Positions 1 to 7,393 of a stretch of 37,417 nucleotides of DNA are shown here, piece after piece. The notes under the pieces were generated by a model. The model worked only from the letters and a program-made list of their open reading frames with translations, was not told where the DNA came from and ran no database searches. Each line of letters opens with the position of its first letter. Position 1 is the stretch's first letter. Made by a program: the position numbers and the translations under genes. Origin of the DNA: Alkalibacterium thalassium (GTDB lineage: Bacteria > Bacillota > Bacilli > Lactobacillales > Carnobacteriaceae_A); assembly GCF_900101165.1 (NCBI RefSeq), contig NZ_FNFK01000017.1, positions 1 through 37,417 of the forward strand. Reading direction: 5' to 3'.

Positions 1-157
1 CGGGCGTATTGTTGAGCATTTGTTTCGTCTCTTTATAGTGGTCGATCTTGTCGCTAAGCATTTGATTATAAATGAAACGGGCACAGCCAAAACAGTTCGC
101 AAAATAGTTTTTTTGTTCTTCATTTGGGTAGAGCCGATACTTATAAGCTTTTAACAT
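1..157 (-). CDS. tnpB: TnpB family RNA-guided nuclease / IS200-IS605 accessory protein, N-terminal 52 residues (partial)
   Basis: Reading the minus strand from ATG at 157-155 gives MLKAYKYRLYPNEEQKNYF followed by FANCFGCARFIYNQML, the typical N-terminal helix-turn-helix region of TnpB/OrfB transposon proteins. The RuvC-like and zinc-ribbon parts lie beyond the left edge. A strong site (AAGAGGAGGTGAAG, complement of 161-174) precedes the start. TnpB proteins are RNA-guided DNA nucleases that help keep the element in place; their guide RNA usually comes from the 3' end of the gene, which is outside this window. The gene runs off the window, so intactness cannot be judged. Confidence 0.88.
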   Translation of the reverse strand, partial: MLKAYKYRLYPNEEQKNYFANCFGCARFIYNQMLSDKIDHYKETKQMLNNTP

Positions 158-184
158 ATTCTTCACCTCCTCTTACGCTTTGTT

Positions 185-220
185 ACTTGATTATACTGTA
201 AAAATACCGTACAATCAAGT
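185..220. promoter_or_regulatory. Dyad-symmetric bidirectional promoter/operator between tnpB and the RHH gene
   Basis: ACTTGATT (185-192) is repeated inverted as AATCAAGT (213-220). On the plus strand TTGATT (187-192), a 17-base spacer and TACAAT (210-215) form a promoter toward the RHH gene. On the minus strand TTGATT (218-213), a 17-base spacer and TATAAT (195-190) form one toward tnpB. The two promoters overlap completely, so one bound regulator would shut both. The plus-strand transcript would start almost at its ribosome site (222). Confidence 0.65.
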
Positions 221-233
221 CGGAGGTGAGTAT

Positions 234-377
234 ATGTCTGACAAAGAACGCGTAGAAATACGTATGCCAAAAGTTATTCTAGAAAAAGTAGACGCATACC
301 AAAAAGAAAATGGACTGCCGACAAGAACGGCAGCTATCCTTGAACTAAAACTAATAAGAAACGGTCTTGAGAAATAA
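234..377 (+). CDS. Small ribbon-helix-helix (CopG/Arc-like) DNA-binding protein linked to tnpB
   Basis: This 47-residue protein starts MSDKERVEIRMPKVILEKVD. It has a beta-strand (VEIRMPK) followed by two short helices, the layout of a ribbon-helix-helix repressor. The start at 234 is chosen because GGAGGTGAG (222-230) stands five bases before it; an upstream in-frame ATG at 180 lacks a ribosome site and would run through the promoter. It is divergent from tnpB and separated from it by a palindromic promoter (185-220). The likely role is to bind that dyad as a dimer and repress both genes, keeping nuclease levels low. The function is inferred from fold and position; an antitoxin-like role is an alternative. 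Confidence 0.6.
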   Translation: MSDKERVEIRMPKVILEKVDAYQKENGLPTRTAAILELKLIRNGLEK

Positions 378-405
378 CTTCAAGCTATCGCTTGACCGAC
401 ATTCA

Positions 406-454
406 TCTCCCACTTTCACTGGTGCTTCGTACCCATACGTTTAGAAGTGGGAGA
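406..454. repeat. Subterminal hairpin of the IS200/IS605-type element
   Basis: TCTCCCACTT (406-415) pairs with AAGTGGGAGA (445-454), a perfect 10-bp stem around a 29-base loop. It lies just outside the RHH stop codon and is followed by CTTCTTTCGG. Single-stranded hairpins of this kind are recognised by the TnpA of IS200/IS605 elements at their ends. It could also act as a weak terminator for the RHH gene. Confidence 0.5.
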
Positions 455-560
455 CTTCTTTCGGAATTACGTTAAAGATTCAGATGGACTAAGGAGCAGT
501 AAAAGAAATTAAAGCGTATGAAATTAGAAAAACACTCTCTTTTTTAAATGATTTTCAGTA

Positions 561-569
561 TGATATAAT
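561..569 (+). promoter_or_regulatory. Candidate extended -10 promoter for the ATP-grasp/Mur ligase operon
   Basis: TGATATAAT is a consensus extended -10 element (TGn-TATAAT). Only a T-rich run stands at the -35 position. It lies 155 bases upstream of the ATP-grasp gene, giving a long leader. The rest of 455-723 shows no gene, and no terminator-like hairpin was found in the leader. Confidence 0.35.
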
Positions 570-723
570 AGGAACTGATGAATTTTGGTATAAGAGGCTG
601 GGTAAAAGCCTCGATAGTCTGGTATGATAACTGAATAACACAGTGAAATAGAATGACTTTCAAGTCACACCTACTAAAAATAGAATTGAAAAGACATGAC
701 ATTAATGAAAAGAGTGAATAGGA

Positions 724-1908
724 ATGAAGACTGATCACAAAGCGGTCGTTTTAGGGTGCAATTATTATATCGGGTTAAGTATCATCAGATGTCTAGGACA
801 GCAGGGGATTTATGTAACAGGGGTCCACTATCAGGAAGAAGGCGCTTATGCATTTAAATCAAAGTATTTATCTGAGCGAATGATTGCCCCTCACCATGAA
901 AAAGAGGCAGAACAGTTCAAGAACTTTCTGATTGCATATGCTAAAAAGCAGACACACAAGCCAGTTTTGTATCCCACGGCAGACCCGTTTGTTCTGCTGA
1001 TCGATAAATATTTTGATGAACTGAAAGAATACTACTTGTTCAACCAGACCCAGCAGGGCTTCTGGAGCGATATCATCGACAAAGACAAATTGTATCTGCT
1101 GGCGGCAGAGCATAATGTACGTGTACCGAAAAGCTTCAGCACAGATGATGAACACCTCATTGAAAAAGTCGAAAGCGAACTGGGATACCCATGCATCATC
1201 AAGCCGTTCGATTCGTCGACCTTCGTTTCTACATTCAGACGCAAGCTGTTTAAAATCAATAATAGAGAAGAGCTTCTTGAAAAGCTGGAAGCAGTGAAGG
1301 AAAAAAATATCGATGTCGCTGTCCAGCAGCTCATTCAGGGGTTCGACGATCATATGTATACCTTTGATGCTTACCTGAACCAGGATGCAAAAGTGACACA
1401 CTGGCTGACAGCACAAAAGCAGAGGCAGTACCCGATCAACTTCGGTGCGTCTGTTTACATCAAGCAGACTCATGTACCGGAACTGGCAGAAATAGGTATT
1501 CCGTTCCTCGAAGGTATCGGCTATAAAGGTTTTGCAGAAATTGAGTTCAAGAAAGACGAGCAGACAGGCAAGTATTACCTGATTGAAATCAATGCCCGGA
1601 CCACAAACTTCAATCAGATGCTTGCAGAATTGGGCTTCAATATGCCGCTGCTGGCATACAAAGAACTGACAGGACAACCGATCGGAGAGCAGACTCTGGA
1701 GGAAACAACAGGATACGGCTTCCACTACATGTATGAAGACTTACATGCCACACGAGCATATCTGGCGTCCAAGCAGCTGTCAGTCGGTCAAATTGCTAAA
1801 ACGTACACAGATAAACGAGTGGGAGCAATATGGGATCGTAAAGATCCAAAGCCAGGTTTCGCTTATCTAGGTGTTCTTTTCGGCAAGGTGAAAAAGAAGC
1901 TGTTTTAA
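724..1908 (+). CDS. ATP-grasp carboxylate-amine ligase (COG3919-like), candidate D-aspartate or other amino-acid ligase
   Basis: The 394-residue protein has an N-terminal pre-ATP-grasp domain (residues 1-110, opening with a nucleotide-fold-like AVVLGCNYYIGLSIIR), a lid region with YPCIIKPFDSS (about 157-167) that supplies the ATP-contacting Lys, and a C-terminal half with GFAEIEFKKD and LIEINART (about 265-290), whose Glu and Asn residues bind magnesium. Such enzymes make an acyl-phosphate and join it to an amine. D-aspartate ligase (Aslfm), which adds D-Asp to Lys of peptidoglycan precursors, belongs to this broad group. It is followed 52 bases later by a Mur-type ligase, probably in one operon, and an aspartate racemase lies 5.5 kb downstream. 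Substrate assignment is inference; a peptide or cofactor ligase is equally possible. The start has only a weak ribosome site (AGAGTGAATAGG). Confidence 0.75.
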   Translation: MKTDHKAVVLGCNYYIGLSIIRCLGQQGIYVTGVHYQEEGAYAFKSKYLSERMIAPHHEKEAEQFKNFLIAYAKKQTHKPVLYPTADPFVLLIDKYFDELKEYYLFNQTQQGFWSDIIDKDKLYLLAAEHNVRVPKSFSTDDEHLIEKVESELGYPCIIKPFDSSTFVSTFRRKLFKINNREELLEKLEAVKEKNIDVAVQQLIQGFDDHMYTFDAYLNQDAKVTHWLTAQKQRQYPINFGASVYIKQTHVPELAEIGIPFLEGIGYKGFAEIEFKKDEQTGKYYLIEINARTTNFNQMLAELGFNMPLLAYKELTGQPIGEQTLEETTGYGFHYMYEDLHATRAYLASKQLSVGQIAKTYTDKRVGAIWDRKDPKPGFAYLGVLFGKVKKKLF

Positions 1909-1960
1909 GAAAAGTGAATGAGCTGTCAAGGACCAGCTTATTAAAAAGGAGAAACAATAC

Positions 1961-3532
1961 ATGCGCTTATCAGAATTACTTGAATCGATAACACTCATCG
2001 ATTCTATAAATCAAAACGATGTTGAGATTGATAAAATAGCTTATCACTCTGGAGAGGTCGAGTCCGGCACACTGTTTGTCTGCATTAAAGGGTATCAGAC
2101 TGATGGACATGAATATGCTGCAAAAGCTGTGGAGCAGGGGGCTGCGGCTTTAGTTGTCGAACGTTTTATTCCTGATCTTGATGTCCCTCAATATAAGGTA
2201 GAAAACAGCCGTCAGGCTCTGGCTGCACTTGGGAACCGTTACTATGATCACCCATCGAAAGCTTTCACAGTGATCGGAATAACAGCGACGAATGGAAAAA
2301 CTTCTACTTCGTTCATGACCAATTCTATTTTGGAAGAGAACAAGCTGAATACTGGGCTTATCGGGACAGTCATGGTCAAGTACGGAAAAACTGTTGTACC
2401 GAGTGTCCTGACGACGCCTGAGTCTCTGGATCTTCATGGATATTTTGCAAAAATGAGACAGGAAAATATATCTCATGTAACTATGGAAGTATCTTCTTCG
2501 GCGCTGGACCTAAGTCGAGTAGGGAATGTGGATTTTGATATCGTGGCTCTGAACAATATCAGTCGGGAGCATATTGATTTACATGGCTCTTTTGAAGAGT
2601 ACTATAATGCTAAAGCAAGTCTGATCAGAGAAGCTGGATCAGGTCAGTTTGCTGTGTTAAATCTTGATGATGATTACTCCGCGTCCTTAATCAGTCAGAC
2701 AGAGGCTAACGTAGTGACTTACGGCTTGAAAGATGATTCCGGGCACTTATACTGCTCAGATCTGGATATTGCGAGCGGGAGAGGCTCCTTTAGAGTGGAA
2801 GTTAGAAAACCGTTCAAGACGATCACAGGCAGGACGATTGAACAGACCAGTTTCAGAATAGACTTGTCTGTAGCAGGCTATCACTCTGTGTATAATGCAA
2901 TGGCGGCGGTCACTATCGGTCTGATCAGCGGTGTGGACATTGAGACAATACAGTCCGGAATAAGCAATTTCAAAGGTGTTGAACGTCGATTCCAGTTCAT
3001 ATATGAAAATGATTTTAAGATCGTGGATGATCATTTTGCAAATGCAGGGAACATAGATGTTACCCTTGAGACTTTGACCAAGATGGATTACAAGACACTT
3101 CACATTGTTTATGCGATCAGAGGAAGCCGTGGTGTGACAACTAACCGTGAAAATGCTGAGGCTTTAGCTAAGTGGGCGCCTAAATTAGGTCTGGAAAAAG
3201 TTATTGTATCTCTGAGCGAATCCCATGTCATTGATAAAGATGATGTACTTCCTGAAGAGCTTGAAGCCTTTAAAGAAGAAATGGACAAAGTTGGTGTGGA
3301 AATCGAACTGCACAAGGAAATGCCGGATGCACTCCAGTCAAGTCTGAAGCAAGTACAGAAAGGGGATGTCATCCTTCTTGGCGGGGCACAGGGAATGGAC
3401 TTTGGAGCCAAATATATTCTTCATCAGCTGGTTGAAATGAGACCGGAACTCGATAAAGAATCGGTGCTGAAGCCCTTGACTCAAAGAGTAGCTGGAATAG
3501 ATGAATCCTTCCTTGATAAGGAACGTAAATAG
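1961..3532 (+). CDS. Divergent Mur ligase family protein (MurE-like)
   Basis: The 523-residue protein has the three-domain Mur ligase layout: an N-terminal MurE-like substrate domain (DKIAYHSGEVESGTLFVCIKG, residues 24-44), a central ATPase with P-loop TATNGKTS (108-115) and LTTPESLDL, and a C-terminal domain. Two features differ from real MurE. The P-loop has Ala where TGTNGKTT has Gly, and the usual DYAHTP motif is replaced by DDHFANAGNI (356-365). No DNPR-like amino-acid specificity loop was found; the region reads SLSESHVIDKDD. The C-terminal tail of about 40 residues is extra. It probably ligates an amino acid or peptide to a carboxylate in an ATP-dependent way, perhaps with the ATP-grasp partner upstream. 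The substrate is unknown. The start has a good AAAAAGGAGAAAC site. It ends in a bidirectional terminator shared with the convergent MATE gene. Confidence 0.75.
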   Translation: MRLSELLESITLIDSINQNDVEIDKIAYHSGEVESGTLFVCIKGYQTDGHEYAAKAVEQGAAALVVERFIPDLDVPQYKVENSRQALAALGNRYYDHPSKAFTVIGITATNGKTSTSFMTNSILEENKLNTGLIGTVMVKYGKTVVPSVLTTPESLDLHGYFAKMRQENISHVTMEVSSSALDLSRVGNVDFDIVALNNISREHIDLHGSFEEYYNAKASLIREAGSGQFAVLNLDDDYSASLISQTEANVVTYGLKDDSGHLYCSDLDIASGRGSFRVEVRKPFKTITGRTIEQTSFRIDLSVAGYHSVYNAMAAVTIGLISGVDIETIQSGISNFKGVERRFQFIYENDFKIVDDHFANAGNIDVTLETLTKMDYKTLHIVYAIRGSRGVTTNRENAEALAKWAPKLGLEKVIVSLSESHVIDKDDVLPEELEAFKEEMDKVGVEIELHKEMPDALQSSLKQVQKGDVILLGGAQGMDFGAKYILHQLVEMRPELDKESVLKPLTQRVAGIDESFLDKERK

Positions 3533-3576
3533 TAAAGCATTGAGGGTTAGTGAATCCCTTTATCAGGAGCATACAA

Positions 3577-3624
3577 AAAAACCGAAAGAATCTTTGTACA
3601 TTGGACAAAAGATCTTTCGGTTTT
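3577..3624. terminator. Bidirectional Rho-independent terminator
   Basis: AAAACCGAAAGA and TCTTTCGGTTTT form the stem, with A-runs on the left and T-runs on the right, so it works for both the Mur-like ligase (plus) and the MATE exporter (minus) that converge here. Confidence 0.85.
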
Positions 3625-3659
3625 GCTTTATACACTGGAAATTAATTCCTGCTGGTGAA

Positions 3660-5066
3660 TTATTTTAATTTTGAGGAAGCGAAGGTCGTTTCCAGATCTG
3701 ACATATCGTTTTCTTCTTCCAGAGTGATGGCCATGCGACCGGACAAGGTTCGTTTAGTTGAGCGGTATGCCATTACCAGAGGAACGAAGGCCGCAAACCA
3801 GGCCAGCGGATTGGCAATGGCAGCACCCATGAAACCTAGCGGGATGGACAGGAAGGCTGCGGCACCTATACGCGCCAGTAGTTCACCTATACCGGCAACA
3901 GTAGGAGCCAGGCTGTTTCCAAGCCCTTGAAGCGTGTGTCTGTATATGAAGAGAACAGACAGGACAGCATACAATGTAGAATTCGACAGGAAATAGAACT
4001 GAATCATGCGTAAAACTTCCGCAGGGGCATCAGCACCGACGAACAAGGTTGCCAGATTTCGTCCCCATAGCATCAGTAGGATACCGATCACGATACTGTA
4101 GACGACACTCATTTTTACAGCTTTATCGACACCGTACCAGACCCGATTCAGTTTTCTGGCACCGTAGTTCTGAGCGGCATAGGTGGACATCGTCACCCCG
4201 AAGGACTGTAGGGGAAGGACAGCAACAGCATCGATTTTTTGAGCAGCTGTATAGGCAGCCACTGCAGTAGCTCCCAGCTGGTTCAATGTGATGGTGATTG
4301 CCACAGAACCGATTGCGATAATCGAATACTGAAAACCGTAAGGCAGACCGATTCGTAGATGCTCTTTAAATTCTGCAGCACTGAGTTTCCAGTCTTCCTT
4401 ATGAATTCTGAGAATGGGCACTTTCTTCCATATATAAAGCAGACATAGAACACTTGAGGTGATCTGAGCAGTTACCGTCGCCAGAGCAGCCCCTCTGATA
4501 CCGAGATCGAACACCAGGATATAGGTATAATCCAGAATGATGTTCAGAAGAGAAGTAATGATAAGAAAATAAAGCGGTGTTCGGCTGTCACCAATGGCAC
4601 GCAGAAGATTGGCCAGATAGTTGAACATGATCACTGCACCGATTCCTCTGAACAGGACATTCAGATAATCGTAGGCATACGCATAGGTTTCTTCAGGCGT
4701 CTGCATGATCGTAAGTATTTCTTCAGTAAAAGTCGTCGTCAGGATAGTCAGTACCACAGCGATAGTTACACTGATTATCAGGCTGGTTGCCAGATTCTGT
4801 CTCAGGCTTTTTTCATCTTTACGTCCGAAACGCTGAGCGGTGATCACCGCCAGCCCGGCTGTAATCCCGATCGCCAGTCCAAGTATCAGAAACTGGAGAC
4901 TGAGAGTTGAGCCAATGGCAGAAAATGCCGTGACTCCGATCGTCTGACTAACGATGAAGGCATCAGCCATATTATAGAACTGCTGAAATAAATTACCGAT
5001 TAATAAAGGGATCATAAATCCAATAATCAGTTTCACCGGATTTCCCTGGGTCATGTCTTTTTTCAC
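3660..5066 (-). CDS. MATE family multidrug/metabolite efflux transporter
   Basis: The 468-residue protein has about 12 hydrophobic segments and the duplicated MATE fold. N-terminal signatures include GNLFQQFYNMADAFIVSQ (about 24-41) and the second half has a matching PYGFQYSIIAIGS and AAYTAAQKID (about 240-280). MATE proteins export cationic drugs or metabolites with Na+ or H+ antiport. Length is normal for the family. The ATG at 5066 has AGGAGGATG just upstream on the minus strand. It converges on the Mur-like ligase operon and diverges from the PepV-like dipeptidase. Its place inside a ligase/peptidase cluster raises the possibility that it exports a small peptide product, but generic drug efflux is the default reading. 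Confidence 0.9.
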   Translation of the reverse strand: MKKDMTQGNPVKLIIGFMIPLLIGNLFQQFYNMADAFIVSQTIGVTAFSAIGSTLSLQFLILGLAIGITAGLAVITAQRFGRKDEKSLRQNLATSLIISVTIAVVLTILTTTFTEEILTIMQTPEETYAYAYDYLNVLFRGIGAVIMFNYLANLLRAIGDSRTPLYFLIITSLLNIILDYTYILVFDLGIRGAALATVTAQITSSVLCLLYIWKKVPILRIHKEDWKLSAAEFKEHLRIGLPYGFQYSIIAIGSVAITITLNQLGATAVAAYTAAQKIDAVAVLPLQSFGVTMSTYAAQNYGARKLNRVWYGVDKAVKMSVVYSIVIGILLMLWGRNLATLFVGADAPAEVLRMIQFYFLSNSTLYAVLSVLFIYRHTLQGLGNSLAPTVAGIGELLARIGAAAFLSIPLGFMGAAIANPLAWFAAFVPLVMAYRSTKRTLSGRMAITLEEENDMSDLETTFASSKLK

Positions 5067-5421
5067 ATGTCATCCTCCTAGCTGTAAATGAACAGCGCAT
5101 GACAAAGTGTCACTTTTACGCGTCATTGGTTCCAATCAATTAAATTAAGTACCCAGTAATTATAGCCAGAAAAAATATAATTACAATAGAAATCGACAAA
5201 ATAATTTAAAATATGTAGGGACCTTTAAAGTTAAGCGGATAAAGCAACTTGGGTATGAATGTATGAAAGATTTTGCTATACTCGTTTTGACCATATAATT
5301 AGTAAGCTGATAATATTTGTATGACCATAAAGCCACGATACATAGGATCACAGAAGTGGCAGCACAAATAACTTAAGAAGTGCAAGAAGCAAGTATATTA
5401 TTTAAGAAGAGGGATCCGTCA
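5067..5421. promoter_or_regulatory. Divergent intergenic region between the MATE exporter and the dipeptidase, with palindrome
   Basis: No gene is seen here. TGACAAAGTGTCA (5100-5112) is a 13-base palindrome close to the MATE start and could be an operator for it. A perfect TATAAT (5294-5299) with a weak -35 (TTTTGC, 5271-5276, 17-base spacer) could drive the dipeptidase. The remainder is AT-rich without clear structure. Confidence 0.35.
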
Positions 5422-6768
5422 ATGAATGAACGAATAACTAAATCGATAAAAGTAGATAGCCTGCGTGCACTGAAAAAACTCATAAATATTCCGTCTGTCA
5501 ATACATCCAACGGGAATGAACGATCTTTTCCTCCTTTTGGAAAAGGCATCGATGCAGCTTTAAAAGAAACGCTCAACATTTGTGACAAGCTGGGGATGGA
5601 TACCTTCTATGATCCTGAGGGCTTCTACGGCTATGCAGATTATGGAGACGGTGAAGAGACGTTAGGTATTCTCTGCCATCTGGATGTCGTGCCTGAAGGA
5701 GACAAAGAAAAATGGGATAGTGATCCGTTTACAGCAACAGAGCGTGATGGTGCGGTCTACGGCAGGGGAACTCAAGACGATAAAGGTCCGACGATTGCTG
5801 CTTTATATGCGTTGAAAGCTCTTATCGATGCTGAAGAGACCTTCAGCAGAAAAGTCCGCTTTATTTTCGGAACTGATGAAGAAACCTTGTGGCGATGCAT
5901 GAAAATGTACAAAGCGCATGAAACGATGCCGGACCTTGGATTTGTGCCTGACGGGACCTTTCCTCTTACTTATGCGGAAAAAGCGCTGCTTCAAGTCACT
6001 CTGACTGGCCCCGGTGCAGCAAAAATGGAGGTCCACTGCGGAGAATCACCAAATGTTGTGCCGGATACTGCTGAGTATTCGGATGGTCAAGTCGACCAGC
6101 TTTCTGCAGTGTTTGATCAGATGGATGGGCCTTACACAGTAGAAGATAATAGAATCATTGTACATGGGAAAAGTGTGCACGCGAGTCAGGCTCAGGATGG
6201 AAAAAACGCAATTGCCCTTCTCGCAAAAGGACTGGTAGGTTTCCAGCCTCACCCGGCAGTCTCATTCATCGGAGAAAAAATAGGAGTAGAAACAAACGGC
6301 TTCACTCTGTTCGGAGAAGTTAGAGATGATATCTCCGGAGAGCTCACGCTCAACGTCGGTAAGCTTGAAATCAATGATAATTATTCTGAAGTGGTGCTGG
6401 ATATACGTATCCCCGTCACGCACGATAAGCAGAGAATCGAAACAGCGTTGAAGGAAGCCGTAGAATTATACGGCCTAGAATACAAGGAATTCGATTATTT
6501 GCCGTCTCTCCATGTCCCAGTTGAAAGTGACCTGGTTCAGACCTTGCTCGAGCTTTATAAAGACAAAACAGGTGATGATTCAGAACCGATGACAACTGGA
6601 GGAGCGACTTATGCAAGAGCGATGCCTAACATGGTTGCTTTCGGCGCTCATTTCCCGGGGCAGGAAAGTCTGGCCCATCAGGAAAATGAGCATATTACTC
6701 TGGACGACTTCTATACTTCCATGGATATTTATTCAGAAGCGATTTTTCGTCTAGCTTGTGTGAACTGA
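5422..6768 (+). CDS. M20 family dipeptidase, PepV-like
   Basis: The 448-residue protein (from ATG 5422) is a zinc dipeptidase of the PepV/M20A type. Visible are CHLDVVPEG with metal ligand H86 and D88, GRGTQDDKGP with the bridging Asp at 119, GTDEET with the catalytic Glu pair 153-154, and the C-terminal AHFPGQESLAHQENEHI that carries the last metal-binding His. The lid domain lies between about 190 and 350. PepV cleaves dipeptides, including D-Ala-containing and beta-Ala ones, in the cytoplasm of lactic acid bacteria. ATG 5422 has AAGAAGAGGG upstream; a GTG at 5380 in frame has no ribosome site. Its place between two Mur-type ligase groups suggests handling of cell wall peptides, but ordinary peptide nutrition is equally likely. 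No clear terminator follows. Confidence 0.88.
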   Translation: MNERITKSIKVDSLRALKKLINIPSVNTSNGNERSFPPFGKGIDAALKETLNICDKLGMDTFYDPEGFYGYADYGDGEETLGILCHLDVVPEGDKEKWDSDPFTATERDGAVYGRGTQDDKGPTIAALYALKALIDAEETFSRKVRFIFGTDEETLWRCMKMYKAHETMPDLGFVPDGTFPLTYAEKALLQVTLTGPGAAKMEVHCGESPNVVPDTAEYSDGQVDQLSAVFDQMDGPYTVEDNRIIVHGKSVHASQAQDGKNAIALLAKGLVGFQPHPAVSFIGEKIGVETNGFTLFGEVRDDISGELTLNVGKLEINDNYSEVVLDIRIPVTHDKQRIETALKEAVELYGLEYKEFDYLPSLHVPVESDLVQTLLELYKDKTGDDSEPMTTGGATYARAMPNMVAFGAHFPGQESLAHQENEHITLDDFYTSMDIYSEAIFRLACVN

Positions 6769-7393
6769 CTAGACTTAAAATTTATTGACAAACAGATTAC
6801 AGTTTGACTTTTTTTGGGACATATCGCTTTCTCTCGTATTATAATACTACTATAATTATATTACATTTTTAGTTGTATGTTTTTGTAATTTTATTGTATT
6901 ATTACACGGTTTAAGGTCTGGAGTGTTTAAAATGAGTGAAAAATCGAGCTGATGACCTCTGAAAAATACAAAGTTCAACGACAATACATTAAAAATTATA
7001 GATGCTATGTTCATTGAACATTTTTCTCACCTTACGTCTAGTGGCTGATTACTTGTTTATGAAAGTGACGGATTATGCTGAGCACGAGATGCACACACCC
7101 ATGAACGAATTGAGTGTTGACACAGCTATTTATGAAGAGCCAATCAGTTCCATGAATCGAGACGGGTGGCGTGAGCTGAATATACTTGAAGCTTTAGGTC
7201 CGAATGCGAGTACTTTAGATTTCGATATCAGTCGGACAATCAATAGTCAGCCTGAATGGCAGGATGTGCAGGGAAATATCGACTGATTCAGCTGAATTCA
7301 ATAAGGGGCTCAAGAGAAGGCCTGTAAATCCAAGCAGAAAAACTGAAGTCAGTTCTTAAAATATAAGTTGATGAAAAGAGTGAAACTAATTTT
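6769..7393. other. Gene-poor AT-rich stretch with possible gene remnants
   Basis: This 625-base gap starts with an AT-rich segment holding TTGACA (6785), TTGACT (6804) and TATAAT-like hexamers (6840, 6851) that are not spaced as a standard promoter. At 6932 an ATG opens a six-codon frame (MSEKSS) that stops at once, as if a gene start were kept and its body lost. A coding-like frame follows up to 7286. The stretch just before the racemase shares ATGAAAAGAGTGAA with the leader of the ATP-grasp gene (701-718). Confidence 0.4.
7002..7286 (+). pseudogene. Coding-like fragment of unknown origin
   Basis: A frame ending at 7286 reads like real protein in its second half (for example SSMNRDGWRELNILEALGP and DISRTINSQPEW) but no family is recognised. 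No ribosome site precedes any of its possible starts (7002, or ATG at 7062), and the upstream DNA contains an abortive six-codon start (6932). The best guess is the C-terminal remnant of a decayed gene. A small real protein cannot be excluded. Confidence 0.25.

Larger units (their letters stand above)
1..477 (-). mobile_element. End of an IS200/IS605-type (TnpB-carrying) element, truncated by the window
   Basis: The first ~480 bases hold the 5' part of a tnpB gene on the minus strand, a divergent small ribbon-helix-helix gene and, outside it, a subterminal hairpin (406-454) of the kind found at ends of IS200/IS605-family elements. The outer boundary is inferred to lie near 465-477, where the minus strand reads TTTAAC, a plausible target/TAM-like flank. 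The other end lies off the window, so no TnpA could be sought. The boundary is approximate. Confidence 0.6.

Noticed and set aside
868..1725. Long open frame (285 codons) on the minus strand inside the ATP-grasp gene
   Set aside because: It lies wholly opposite a well-supported ligase gene, has no ribosome site, and its protein is Cys/Phe-rich nonsense typical of an antisense shadow.
1961..3532. Calling this gene murE
   Set aside because: The DYAHTP and DNPR-type motifs are absent and the P-loop is changed, so a murE label would claim a function that the sequence does not support.
3655..3930. 91-codon plus-strand frame opposite the MATE gene end
   Set aside because: It is antisense to a clear membrane transporter and starts in a terminator region; no ribosome site.
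6781..6860. Strong promoter from TTGACA (6785) and TATAAT (6840)
   Set aside because: The hexamers are about 49 bases apart and no pair with 16-18-base spacing fits; left as AT-rich sequence.
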